Below, piece by piece: positions 19,332-31,900 of a stretch of DNA of 64,000 nt. Where the stretch lies: positions 1,124,989 through 1,188,988 of the forward strand of contig WNKI01000002.1 of NCBI GenBank assembly GCA_015350385.1, in the 5' to 3' direction. The notes beneath the pieces are model-generated. The model was not told the origin of the DNA. It ran no database searches and was given only the letters and a program-made list of their open reading frames with translations. The position numbers were made by a program, and so were the translations under genes. This DNA is from Aculops lycopersici (Eukaryota > Arthropoda > Arachnida > Trombidiformes > Eriophyidae). Positions within the stretch are counted from its first letter, which is position 1, and each line of letters starts with the position of its first letter.

Positions 19332-19886
19332 ATGTTCTCCCGACTCGCAACCATTATCATCCTGGCCTTTCTGGTAGCCTATTGCCGGGCCGACGAGCCG
19401 CAAGTCTCACATGAAGCCGAAGTTTTGAGTAACTTTTTCGACATCGAAGGTATCGTGTTCGACACGAGCAATACAGATCTTGTTAAAAAGTACTCAAATG
19501 CTGTTATCAGAGATATGGAAGTCATTTGTGCGCTTAAGAAGAGCGACAAGCAAGAAAACGAAATTCTGAGGGAGAATGGCGACATCAACAAGATGATCTA
19601 TCAAGACCAATTGGCCTCATCTCAGGGAACTCAGGATTCCATTATGAATGCTCTTGATTTGATTGTGCCCGATTCGATCACCGATCCTGTCTTGAAGAAA
19701 TCAAAGAAAGAGTTGAGAGAGTTTGCAAAAAACAACAAGGATTTGGCGGAAGAGCTTTTTCAAAGAATCCAAGGTCCAATGAAGGACGGAGACTTGCACA
19801 CCTATGAAGCAATCAAGTTCCTGAAAAACGTCTACTACCATTGGATTCCACTGGCTGATCTAGAGCGGGCCATTCGGAGTAATTAG
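19332..19886 (+). CDS. Small secreted helical protein, 184 aa, family unknown
   Basis: The N-terminus is a clear signal peptide (residues 1-20, ending AYCRADE). The mature part is charged and predicted helical, with a single cysteine (CALKKS) besides the one in the signal, so no disulphide scaffold. It has no transmembrane segment or known domain. Single exon, with a TATA box close upstream, which is typical of a strongly and tissue-specifically expressed gene. A salivary, gut or haemolymph product is plausible but not shown. It lies 194 bases downstream of Uba2 and converges on Raf. A second small secreted orphan at 49051-49542 is similar in size, but I see no clear sequence relationship. 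Confidence 0.8.
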   Translation: MFSRLATIIILAFLVAYCRADEPQVSHEAEVLSNFFDIEGIVFDTSNTDLVKKYSNAVIRDMEVICALKKSDKQENEILRENGDINKMIYQDQLASSQGTQDSIMNALDLIVPDSITDPVLKKSKKELREFAKNNKDLAEELFQRIQGPMKDGDLHTYEAIKFLKNVYYHWIPLADLERAIRSN

Positions 19887-20069
19887 AGTTCAAATCCAAC
19901 TTGAACACACATGAATACATAGATGATTTCTGGTATATTGTAGCAAGTATATAAATACAATTCCAATTCATTGATTCCAAATAACATTTTATAATTTGAT
20001 TTAAGAACGCATAGTTGTGCGTTCTCTGCCTCTTAGGTAGGAATCGACACACTTTTTATGATAACTAAA

Positions 20070-21578
20070 CTAATAGTTGATAGTATCAAGTGTGAATGAT
20101 CCATTGAGATCGTTGAGTCTTAGTGGTTCACTAGTAGATCTAGGTATCCGTGATAATTTGATCGCCCTCAAGTCCTTGATGATATCGATGAACAAAGGTC
20201 TATCCTCTGGATTTCTCTCAATACATTTCAACATTAAAGCTTTTAAGCCCTCTGGTTTGCTTGGCTCTATCACATCGAGATTCAATTTTGGGGAATTTTC
20301 GGCATCGCCTCGGCCAATTAAGAATAACAAAGCCTCTTTGTGTTTAAAATCAAAATAGGGCAACTTTCTGGATAATAGTTCGTATAGTACAATACCGTAT
20401 GAGTAAACGTCCGAGTAGAAAGTTATACGATTGACGCCAGGCTTGATTCGTATAACCTCAGGCGCCATCCATAGGATTGAACCGGTGGGATAAAATATCT
20501 CCTGATCACCGTCAAATTTGGTCTTGAAGGCAGCCAAGCCAAAGTCTCCAATCTTGACGGTTAGATCATCCTCGTCATGAATAAAGATATTGTTTGACTT
20601 TAGATCGCGATGAATGATCCCTTTGGCATGTAGGTACTCCATTCCTTGTGCAACTCCTATAGCTATATTCCTAATCTCACAATTGGTGAACTCGCGTCGC
20701 TCCTCAACGTGCAAATGTTTGTATAAGGATCTACCTTTACACCATTGAGTAACTATAATAAGGTTCGGCTTACGAACAAAACCAATGAAAAGTAGAACAT
20801 TTGCGTGCCTAGTTCGTTTCAATATCTTCACTTCGTGTTTGAAAGCCTCCATTTGCTGTGGTGTTGGATGTCGAACATTCAACTCTTTCAAGGCAACTGG
20901 ACCATGCCAATTACCCTTGTATACAGTGGCAAAACTTCCCTGGCCAATACGAGCACCACGTGTTATCTCGTCGCCATCGATTTCCCACTTCTCCTCAAGA
21001 AACTCCTGAGTTCTGAATGGTAAACTGTTTCTAGTGCTGTTTTCATTATCATGATCACGATACCTCAATCCGTCCATAATATTATTGTCCACCTCACACA
21101 GTGGCGGAATCAACTTTTCACAGGTTTTATGGAATGTTATGCCGCAGGTTAAACATTTGATTCCATTCAAAAGGTACTTGGGACAAAAGTTACACTTGGT
21201 TAGTGTTAGGTAATGTTTGACAAAGTTATGGGATAGTTGGGTGCGCATAGGCACTCTACCGTTTGTTTCCACGGCAACTTCGTCGCCTCTAAGCATAGTA
21301 ACATCAACATCCCAATCAATCTTTTGCTTCGTCTGACCAGTTGGACTTAATCTAAATACTGAGCACATATCTGGCTCAAGCTTTCGCCGTCCCAATGGTT
21401 TCTCTAAAGCTTGTCGAATGGTAGTACCTGCTGTGGTGCTAACAATAGTTCGTTGCTGATTGGGTAGTTGGGCCTTGATAATTTGATTGTTGCTAAACTG
21501 ACCAGTGCCGGTTGAATTGGATTGTTCACCCGAGTTGAGGGTTAGCAAGGGCTGAGGCATGTTTGTTTCGAACATCAT
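20070..21578 (-). CDS. Raf: Raf serine/threonine kinase, compact form
   Basis: A 502-residue single exon. Raf links Ras-GTP to MEK in the MAP-kinase cascade. Domains in order: Ras-binding domain (about 38-104, with the key Arg in SVFRLS, R76), C1 zinc finger (H117 to C161), and kinase (about 205-475). The kinase has G-loop GQGSFATVYKG, K231, HRDLKSNN (323-330), DFG (345-347) and GSILWMAPE. The C-terminal 14-3-3 site RSTSEP (480-485) is kept. The linker between C1 and kinase is only about 40 residues, so the CR2 block with the inhibitory 14-3-3 site is missing. The N-region is acidic (EEKWEIDGDE). In the activation loop, AFKT (350-353) replaces the usual TVKS, so the residue matching human BRAF T599 is Ala and V600 is Phe. 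The gene converges on the secreted orphan (19332). Confidence 0.96.
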   Translation of the reverse strand: MMFETNMPQPLLTLNSGEQSNSTGTGQFSNNQIIKAQLPNQQRTIVSTTAGTTIRQALEKPLGRRKLEPDMCSVFRLSPTGQTKQKIDWDVDVTMLRGDEVAVETNGRVPMRTQLSHNFVKHYLTLTKCNFCPKYLLNGIKCLTCGITFHKTCEKLIPPLCEVDNNIMDGLRYRDHDNENSTRNSLPFRTQEFLEEKWEIDGDEITRGARIGQGSFATVYKGNWHGPVALKELNVRHPTPQQMEAFKHEVKILKRTRHANVLLFIGFVRKPNLIIVTQWCKGRSLYKHLHVEERREFTNCEIRNIAIGVAQGMEYLHAKGIIHRDLKSNNIFIHDEDDLTVKIGDFGLAAFKTKFDGDQEIFYPTGSILWMAPEVIRIKPGVNRITFYSDVYSYGIVLYELLSRKLPYFDFKHKEALLFLIGRGDAENSPKLNLDVIEPSKPEGLKALMLKCIERNPEDRPLFIDIIKDLRAIKLSRIPRSTSEPLRLNDLNGSFTLDTINY

Positions 21579-22177
21579 GGCCTGTGGTGAAGGTGAGAAG
21601 TTCAGTTTGCGCTTTGTTTTTATACGCGATTAGGTGTGCAATTATAATAGACACAGCTTGCAATACCCGCTCATATATATATATATATATATTATGCTAT
21701 AGCTCCGAATATATAGCTCCGATAGATCGTAAGCGATCAATTCGTTCATTTGTTATCTATAGAATGTGATTAATGTTCATTTTGATAATATTTAGTCTCA
21801 TCGCTAGAATCGAGAGCGATTGTTGTTTTGATTGATATATTTAAATACATTGACTAGTGGTAGCGAATAGAGGAATTGCAGCTTATGCGCGCGGCCTCAA
21901 GTGCCCGCTTAGTGCAAGTGCTCTACCAGAAGATGGCGCCTCAAGTTAAGGAGCTACCAAAGCGATACACATTGCACGAGCTAGCAACGAGAAAAGTGCA
22001 ATGGGACAGCGGATAGGTGAGATATTGGATATTGTTCGACGATTGCAAAGAATGATTAGACACGTACAATTTATATCATTATTTAGAGTCAGTGATCTAA
22101 TTTATTTGGCCAGGTATCTGCCATGTAACCACCGCCACTTCACAATATGTATAGAAATTCACATCGCTAAATTTACT
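21579..22177. other. Intergenic between Raf and RpS6
   Basis: About 600 bases upstream of Raf and downstream of RpS6. It holds an (AT)n run at 21673-21692, roughly 100 bases upstream of the Raf start, that could act as a TATA-like promoter element. No gene seen. Confidence 0.5.
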
Positions 22178-22921
22178 TTACTCCGATGAAGTACTTTGTG
22201 TTCTGGCACTCGAGAGGCGCTTCCTTCTAGCCTCCTTCTTCCTTCTGGCCTCACGGTATCTTTGTGTCAATAGTTGGGCATACTCAGAGGCTTGCTCTTT
22301 CCTCTTCTGGGCACGCTGGTGCTTCTCACGGAGCAACTTCTTCTTTTGATACAATCTTCTTGGAGTAATTAGACGCTGAATCTTTGGAGCCTTGGTTCTT
22401 GGCTTCTTTGGCGCCGGCTTGCCCTCCTTGACTGGAAGTGGTCGCCTAACAACGAATTTACGAACATCATCCTCCTTGGTTAGATTGAACAACTTTCTGA
22501 TCTTGCTTGCACGCTTTGGACCTAGACGACGTGGCAGGGATTTGTCTGTGAGTCCCTCGATTTCGTTCTCGCCCTTCTTGCGGATAGCTAGCGAGATAAC
22601 ACTCAAGTTGGAATCGACAATGCAACCCCTGACCGACTTACGCTTCCTCTCACCAGTACGACGCTCTCTGAAGCAAGAGTGGCCGTCTTTGAGTAAGAGA
22701 CGGACACGGGTATTTGTTAGGACACCTTGCTTCATGGGAAAACCCTGCTTGTCGTTACCGCCGGTAATCTTGAAAACGTATCCCTTCCATTCGTCTCCAA
22801 TGGTGTCGCCCATGACCTCCGCTCCCATACGCTTGTCGAAGAATGGTCTCAGCTTACGTTCATCTTCTATTTCAACCAGCTTTTGGCAACCAGTTGCCGG
22901 ATACGAGATGTTCAACTTCAT
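22178..22921 (-). CDS. RpS6: 40S ribosomal protein S6
   Basis: A 247-residue protein, near the usual 249. I chose the ATG at 22921 ([11 protein letters not shown]), the conserved start of S6, rather than an in-frame ATG three codons earlier. The conserved body is clear: [60 protein letters not shown] and the basic helix-rich C-terminal half. The tail [16 protein letters not shown] keeps the RRxRLSS target of S6 kinase. S6 sits on the small subunit near the mRNA path and reports TOR activity. There is no intron, although most animal RpS6 genes have several. Confidence 0.98.
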   Translation of the reverse strand: MKLNISYPATGCQKLVEIEDERKLRPFFDKRMGAEVMGDTIGDEWKGYVFKITGGNDKQGFPMKQGVLTNTRVRLLLKDGHSCFRERRTGERKRKSVRGCIVDSNLSVISLAIRKKGENEIEGLTDKSLPRRLGPKRASKIRKLFNLTKEDDVRKFVVRRPLPVKEGKPAPKKPRTKAPKIQRLITPRRLYQKKKLLREKHQRAQKRKEQASEYAQLLTQRYREARRKKEARRKRLSSARTQSTSSE

Positions 22922-22930
22922 GATTGACAA

Positions 22931-25900
22931 TGATGATGGCTGACTTGCTGCAAGCGCTTAAATTATAAACCTAATATATTTGTTGGTGTATGTAGATCTT
23001 GCTTACGCAATAGATGGGAATAATCTTGTTGGTAATATTTAGTTTGAACCTTAGATATATAAGGTCAATTAATGTGTCATTTGATTTAATAAATATCTAG
23101 AATAGAATAGGTTAATAAGCAAAATGATGCCGGGCAATGTCCACACTGGATAGCTCAACTCGAAGGGGAAACGCTCACATGTGGTTATTTCTCTCGTTCG
23201 CTGTGGTGTGTGAGTGTTGGTGCATGCGGCCAATGGAGAAAAAGCGTGAATGCGCGTGAGCGAGCGGCGGCGCCATTCGAAAGCATAGAAAATGCATTGA
23301 AATGTGTGCAACTTTACCGGAACATCCACCGGTCATGCGCACTGAGTGGCGCGCGCTTTTTCAAAAATGATGTTAGCGATCAAAGAAAGCGCAGTAATTT
23401 ATGCAATCTCAGCTCATGAGATTCTCGCTCATTAGCTTGAGCGTCTTAGGGTCATATGTTCTTTCCGTTTAGCTGTCCATTCCAACTCACCTTTGTCGTT
23501 TCTTACTGATAGCGATGATTCGATTGACTTGATTTTTTTGTGAATGGGCTGCCTTCAACTCGAGCTAAGCTTTAAGTTATATCAGATTAAGAAAAAACAT
23601 TCATCTTGTGACCGGAGAATCAGGCGCAACTGTTTTCAGGTTTCAACGACAACGAACACCAATAGAGTTTCGATCTGAATACTAATCGTTGTAAGAAACA
23701 TTTTCGTTGTTCAGTTTCGATTCGATGCACAAGTCGACATTGAAACCCTACATCAGTTAGCCACTTGTTGTGTTTGTCATTTGGTTTGTTGCTTTTCAAT
23801 TTGATGTTGTACGGTTGATCGTCTTAACTGACGACTTCCTGTTGCCAGCGACTTGCGTGTCGTTCCGTCTTCTAATTAAACTTTTCTTCATATTAAACTG
23901 ATTTATGTTGAATAGTTCCTCGAACTCTGCAAAAGTATCAATGAGCAAAACGTGCAAAGTTTTAGTCTAGTTGCGTGCACGAGGTAGACTATTGAATGGT
24001 AACTCTAGCTTGTCTCTGCCATTATGTCCACTGCTCTCTAGTTGCTCTCACCTCAATAAAACTCAACATAACATAACTCAACCAAACATCACATAACACA
24101 AAATTGCTAGTTATAAATGCTGTAAATTGAGATGCGTAAATATACAAATACAAATACTTATACTTGCGTGTATCTAGTCACCAAAACTAGCGCCAGATCG
24201 AGATCCATCAGTCGCAGCAGCACAACCATCGCCACACCACTTCATTGCATCAACGAGTCTCATGGCTGCCACTTCCGCCTCCGATGGTTGGCGGGTCTCG
24301 TCGGTGCATCAGAGCGCCAGTCTGTGTTGTAATTATCACCACGACCACTAGTTAGTTCAACTGCCAGCTAGCACATTGGATGACGAAAGTCGAGATGAAG
24401 TGGATTTAGTTGGTTAGAATTGATGGCGGTGGCGACATTCGATTTGTTGTTGGTGGTGGTGGCGGTGGTTCTGGTGGCAATCACATCCACGTTAAACTGC
24501 AATCGTCAGTCGTCGTTATCAACGATCCAACAAACTACTCTGCGTGTCAGATTGCATTTGTAGTCGAGTTGTCGTTGAGCCTCGGGTTTCTAAGTAAATT
24601 ACGCAAGCTCTCGACGGAGATGATAGGCGCCCAGAATGAGTTTAAGGCTAAAACTAGTGGTAGCCACGATGGTAGCAAAAATAGTCGTGCTAGTAGCTAT
24701 GATGAACGAAAGTTAGTTCGAGTGAGCGAGTGGGAGCTAGCAAAAATTTAGCGCGCGCTCGCGCCCAATATCCAGGCCGACGGAAGTGGCAGGTTTCATG
24801 TGTCATCTGGCCGTCGAGCGGCGCTTTGATTCTCTGGTCCATAATGATGAACTGTTGGACTAGTTACATGACCGCGCTTGACGACAGCCACACCAACTAC
24901 TACTACGACGACAACGACAACCACTTGCTCAAACGGACCACTCCAGATGCCACACGATCAAGTTCGAGTCTAGCGACCGTCATCATTGGTTTGTCAGTCG
25001 TCGTTGTCGTTGTCACTATCGTAGTTGCCTCACTTTAACATTTGTAATGAAAATACTAAAATCTTTGTGGAAAATGCAAAGGGCGCGTGTCGATCGGTCG
25101 GTGGGTCGTTTGTCCGGGTAGCTTAGAGGAGAGTGCAATAAAAACTTTAGACTTAACCTCATCATGACATCCGGTTGATAGGTAAGCCAGACACATTCTC
25201 GGTCACCTGAGTCCAGTTGTGGTGCTGGTCGAGCTGGCCGCGGCGATCGTGGCCAAGTGGTGTTGTCGCTTCAGTGTTTGTATCCAATTCAAATTGGAAC
25301 TGCAACAAATGCGAGCAGCAAACCATATACTCCGAATGGCAAGCATAGAACTGAAGCATCATCAAATGAGCTGCACCTCCCAAATCGAGACTGTATGCAG
25401 CCAACGAGACAAGCAGCCCGTAGAACCGATCAAAACAAAGCCATCGATTGTAACAATGCAACTGGCACAATAGCATCAAGAGCAATTTGCAATAGCAACG
25501 GCGAAGGCGACGGTAATGGCAGCGGAGCGACCCGGCCAAGCCCCTCGTCTTCTGAAACAGGTGGTTGTCTGGACTTGGTCTTGATCTCTCGTGTTTGTGC
25601 GCGAAATGAAATCCAAGGAATGAAACTCTCACCATGGACATCCTCCTCTTGGCTTACCGCTTGCGCGATTATAAGATTCATGGGCGTCTCAAGTTAACCC
25701 TTTGATCAGAATAAAGCTTACAAATGAGTTGGATGCAAAGATGAACTTTAGCATTTGTTGTGATTGCTCCTATCAGGTGCCTTACAACTGACGACCAATT
25801 ATTTACCAACTGGAGATGGTGAACGAGAGAGTTAATGAGCAATATTGCTGCACCTTGGTCTCATTTATCATCTCACATTCCATCCCTTACGCTAGCGAGT

Positions 25901-28900
25901 TTTAACTGAGTGGAAGGTGACGTAACGTTTCACTTCCGGAGGTTCAATAAAAATCCAAGTCAAATAGACGGCCACAAGAAAACGGCCCCCTGCCCCCTAA
26001 TTTGGGCAGCTTGCAGACGTGGAAAATAGATGGCGCCGTTGCTTTTGTCATCGTTTATTTCACTCCAGTTGGCTTGCCTGAGAAGAGGGCGAAGAAAGTC
26101 TAGCTCACCTATGATTACGTGAGCTGGACTGAATCCAATTACATGACTTGTGTAGAGTCGAAACGAACAGCGATAAATCGATATGAAAAGAATCCTTCTG
26201 AGCACCAATAGCGTGAGCATTCGAATAAGATCCTAACTTGGCAATGTGCAAGGACATGAAAAGTTGCGAGAGAGTTTTTGTTTGATTTGTTTGCCCAACC
26301 AAAGGCGAGCTGTGATCAAATTGGACTCACACTTACCTGTTGCGTAAAAATCTAAGCGAATATTTGTCACAAGCTTGGATTGTAATGAAAGATGTGATTG
26401 CAATTACATCAAATCTCTCGCTTCAGATAGTCTTCAGCTCGATGGTATGAATGATTCTTGTCCTGAAGATGAGAATAGCTTCTCGAAGTTGCCAAATAGC
26501 CGAGTGATGAGTGCCAACTGGCAGCTAGAAAGATTAACTAGCAACTTTGAAGCTTGTTGCCGGACATCGATAAAGATGAGCTCATAAGTTAGAATGGAGT
26601 AAAATCACTAGAAGGAGACGAAAATAAGTTTGCATGTTTAGTTGGATGAAATATCACAAACATATGATAATATTTGCGCTAGTTAGAGGTTGGTTGCAGG
26701 TGGCCAACTGATGGATTGGATCTCATTTAAGCTCAAGTTGACGACTACACTGTGCTTCAGTTCGGCCGCCTACCATTCGGTTCGGGAAAATCAATTTGGC
26801 GCCGCCGCTGCCGACGACGACAAGAAAACGAGAGTGGCAGTAATCCTCAAGTTGTTATCATTAGATAACCGCTCGCCTCGTCGGGCAAGGAAAAGCTTAG
26901 CTAAGAATTGAGTGATCAGCCGACTTGTCAGGTAAAGTGATTAATGATTTAGTTAGCGGCGGCGACGCTTCGTAAGCGTAAGGGGCAAATAATATGCAAC
27001 AGATTACATGGGGGCATATGGAGGGAGTTTCCAACCAATCTGACCCACCGACTGAGTGAGCAAAGGGGAGCGAGTGCGAGAATCTTCACGATTTGTTTGG
27101 GTCGATGCATCTGGCCGGTTAGTCATTCAGACGGTCAGCTGAAAACCAATCGGTTGCATAAGCAGTTCACTTCCTTGTGTCGCGAGAAGACTCACGGCAA
27201 GACATAATTCCATCAATGAGCAACAGGTTGTTGGCCTGGCCAGCACGCACAATAACTTTGTTGCTCTCGCAGACTGACCAGTGGCGGCGGCGGCAACTCG
27301 ATTCGTGGGCAAGCTAATCAGCTTGCCAAGCGACAATCCATCAATATATTCAGTGTAGTGGTGGCGAATGAACTTGTGCATTGCTACTGCAACAACTCTA
27401 ATCTCTTTCTCTTTTTCCACTCATCTCTCAAAGAGAGATTTTCACGCAAAGATTTAAAATTCAGCCGGAAAAGACGACCTGTTGCACTCCTATTCGCAAA
27501 AGTTTCTAATTATTAATTCTCCTTCTCTTTCAATTCCTTTAACTTTGCTTGCAATCGCCACTGTTTGCTACATTCACGCTTCCCGATGATTTGTATCGAG
27601 TCAAATTTGGCGCCAGTTGTGCAACCACCGCCGATCGTGAAGTGGGTGAGGTGGAAGAAGTTCTCGGTCTCCTGGCTGGTGTTTTCCTAATGCCACTGCC
27701 TGTCGGCCGCAAAATTGCGAGAGCTTATTGAATAATAATTCCCAGCTTTCAGTAAAAACTTGCCCATTTGTAGCTTGCGTTGTTTCGCTGATTGACTTGG
27801 GATCGTTACGCACAGGTGGCCTAAAGATGTAATCGCAAGCGGAAGTGCCACTGAATTTGGCAAGCGAAAATCTCGCTTTAGATCGCAAAAGTTTATGCTA
27901 GTAAAATTGACGTGAGCGTTAAGTGGGGAAATAAGTCGCCAAGTTAGTTGGTCTTGCACTAGATTGTTTTTATCGGCTTGCAAGAAGCCAGCAGCGAGAG
28001 GAGCGGAAGTTGGCGGTTAACAAGTGGCCTAGAATCTGGTCTTAATTTATCGCAATGGCAATCTAATCAAAATGGTGAAAACTCTCGCGAGATTTGTGAC
28101 AAAAATCCAGGCGGCGCTGCGAGTTTCTTGCCCGGCGGTTTGATGGGACAAACATATTTCGCCTCTAGATTGGAGATAGTTAACAGGCGGCCGCCACTTG
28201 CATGAAAAGCGCAATGGGCGTGCGTGAGCGAAAGGATTCACAGTAAGTGGTTGCAGCGGCGGCCACTTGTTGATCGTCCGTTTGCCGTCTCGCCTTTTGG
28301 TCAGCGGCAACTTTCTCCCCTTGGCCAGTTAGAAGGAGCTGCGCGCGCAACTCCTTCGCTGGACTGAAAATCAGGCTAGGCAACAGGTGTGCTCAACTTT
28401 CGCTTGGTTTGATTTGCAGGTGACCAGAGCAGCTCATAGTGGCGCAGTCACACTCAAGCTCACAAGATCGAAAGTGTTAGTTTCCGCTCACCGTCCAGCG
28501 AGAGAGTTGGATTCAATTTGATTACTCAATTCATGCTTCATTGAGCATGTAAATGAATACCATGATCAATTCTGGAGTCGACATTAGTTAGTTTTCGTTG
28601 GTTAAAGTTACACACAAGAGCAACAAGTTGGTGTTCATCGAATGACTAAACTGATCATTGATCATCATACGGCTAGCAAGTTTACAACCGAACAACAAAC
28701 AGACAAGCGAGAAAAGACTGACAAACAGTGGCAGTGTGTCCTTAGAATCATCAAGATTTTGCTCAAGTTATCAACACACACAAGAAGCGAGCGGATACAA
28801 AGGTAAGTTTTCAATTACGTCATCTACCCTTTGATTGTGAGAGTTTGGTTACTTCTTTTTTGTTGTAATAAAAAGTTAAAGACGCCTCAACAATGAGACC

Positions 28901-31900
28901 AAGTTACAGACTCATCGTTTGTAAACACAAAGAGAATATCTATTGAGACTTGAAGCGGCAGGTGCACTCTGCCTCTTAGGCAAACAGTTTAAACTCTGCT
29001 CAATATTCTAGCAGCCGTTTGACAATTATCTCATCTCTGTTTGCACTTCCGAGAGGTTTTGTTGGAAAATAAATCGATTTTCCTCGCCGCTGGCATCCGG
29101 GATATGGGAAAACCGGACGCTAGTCACGTTGTCTTTGGTGAGAAATCGCTACCGCTACCGCCACCGCCTTTTCACCATGAACGTCGCTAGCGTGCAACCA
29201 CCTGCTAGTAGTGGGAGCCACAATGAAGTATGAGTCTCTAGGGCAAATCAATCAAAATAGCGACGTTCAGTGGCGACTCTAGTTGCAGCTAAACGTCGCC
29301 CCAGCCACGACAGGTAGAGAATTTATTATTTAATCAGTGCGCTAGAGGGGCGAACGGAAGGGAAATAAGCCGCAGGCACCTGCGCTTCTTCATTTATCGA
29401 TTGAGCGTCTTACAATGTGAGTTGTATGCATTTAAATCTCGTGTTAAAGAGACTAAAGCTTAGAGGCTTGCAAGTTGCAACCAACAACAAACTTAAATCA
29501 AACCTCTACCTTGACAATAACTTATCCTCTGGAGTAGCGTTGGCGGCAGTCAGCTAAGCAAAGAGGGAGAGAAAGAGTTTAACGCCTTCCTCTTGAACTC
29601 GCTTACTGGAGCCTCGGCCGACATGTCATTCATCATTTGGTTCGCTGAACCCATTTGTGTTAATATGCTGTTTTGTTTCTTGTTAGTCCAATCCACTTTG
29701 CCGCCCCGAAGCCTAACAAGACATCACTTGCTTCACTCTACTTCGGTCAAATGTTAGGGCAGCAGAAGTATCAGGTGGTTGCATTGCTCCTGGCGCGCAT
29801 CTGATTCCGTCAATCTAGATAAGCGGCCGGTTTGCTTTCTGATTTTTGAGTAAATTCCTCCAGTGAGCTGCTTAGTTCTCTCCTCATCTTTTATTTGCGG
29901 GAGGAACAACAACAACGACAACGACAACTGAAAGTATCCGTTGTGTCCTGAGGTTAACACAAGCCAAGTGGTTGGGCTTCGAATAAACGAGATGCGGCAA
30001 CGGCAGCAGTAGCGGCATTACCTGGCGCCGCGCTATGTGTCACTGGAATCGGATGCAAATGGCGCTTGCTCTCTCTCGCTAGTAGTGATGCAACTTTTGC
30101 GGTTTGCGTCGCGGCGCCATGAGATTCGAGCGGCTTGTTAGAATTGAAGGGAGAAATGGTGCACTGCAAACACAACAAGCGAAAGTTCGGCCAAGTAACT
30201 GGATCGGGGAGCAGAATTTTCTACACCTGTGTGCTCTCCTCTTTGGAATCAACAGGTGAGCGCGCCAAGGCGCCAACAACGTCGATAACCGCCGACGGCC
30301 AAGACCAAGAGGACGAGGCTCGATAACACAAAAGAAGGTACAGGGAAAGTCGCCATTAGTTAGTTAGTTTGAGTTCATCTTGAGCTCTCTTGCTCCTAGA
30401 GGCGGTTGCGTAACTAGCTGCTAACATGCGATTCTTTTCTCCTTAACCTCTCTCGTATGGTGCCGCTAACTGTTCTCTTGTAAGCCGGTTGTGGCGAGGC
30501 ATTAAGTTCTTAATGATGGTTGTTTCTTTGCTCTCGTTCGTCTCATTGTGTATGTGTGTTTATATTATTCAGCTAGTGTTACGCGACTTCGAGAGCAATA
30601 GTCGCGGCGGCGGCGGCGGCGGCGGCACTGGCGATGCGTCCGCATCAGCATGTCGCAGCGGGCGCGCAGGCAAACAGGTGGAATTTGTCACCCAAATGCT
30701 CCACTAACAAGCCTCGAATGCTCAAAAGATGGGATGAGATGAGACAACCACCAGCTGAGTTACAAAGCTTCGACGTTGGTTCTGCTGTGGCGACTCTTTG
30801 CATTAAAAAGGAACGGAAAAGAGACTAACGTTTGCCTGTTGATCTCGGCCAAAACGAGCGGATGTGCCAGCGAGTTTAGTGCAGCAAGCATGCGACAGAC
30901 CTCGAGGCATTCGAGGTACATGAGATTACGTCGCGCCCATTGAGTTGGAAGATTTTCTCCTCCTTTCTGCCTGTTGCTTGTCTTAAATCTTACCTTAAGT
31001 CTCGGTCATTCTTTGCAGCGGAAATAAAGAAAATGCACCGTCACTCTCATTTCCCAACCAAAAAGCTGGTGGCTCAGAAGTGAAGTGGATGACAATGACA
31101 GTTTAAAGTAAACTAAATGCTGTAAATTAAGAGAGACTGAGAGAAAGAGAAATCTATGTAAGCCGCTTTGCAAACTAGAGTTGAGAGAAAAGATCTCTGG
31201 TCGATTCTCATCTCTTATCGTTTTTTGTAACATCACATTTGTTGAGAAAACATCGTCAACTCGTCGTTTCCGCTTCTCTCCCTCTCCCTCTCCCTCTGGC
31301 CGTCGTCGTTTCGTTGCTTTCAATCATCATTTCAGCTAGCTAAAGGCACAGATAACAATTGATGCGGTCACTCCTCTCAATTGTTGTTTGCCGTTGCCAT
31401 TGGCTAACTGGCCTGTCGAGTTAAGTGTTTACTTTCAATTGGACAACGGAACTGTTGATCCGTTAGCCTCTCCTGGCTGCTGCGTCGGACGGAGAAATCA
31501 ACAAGACCAGGTCGAGGCCAATCAGCTGGCAGCTCATATCAATTGTTGGCCAACCAGCCAGCCAGCCAACTAGAGCCGACCAACCGAGCGAGTAAAACTT
31601 GACCAACTACTCCCCGAAGTTATCGAGTTAATCGACGCAAACAACTCACTTTCGCCAATCCATTACACAATTTGGATTTGTATTTGTTTTAAGGCTTGAT
31701 ATGGAGATAGTGAGTGGGAATTGGAGAGAGCAAGAGAGTCTTTGATGCTTTTTAGTTTATGTAAGATTATTGATCTGCCTCTAAACTAAGAAGTGGCATT
31801 AAAGCCAACTCTTCAGACTCCATCTGGCCACTCAGCAAGGTTCGTCGCCACCGCCGCCACTTGTTGATGATGAACTTGCAACGGCCACGGTAGCAGTGGT

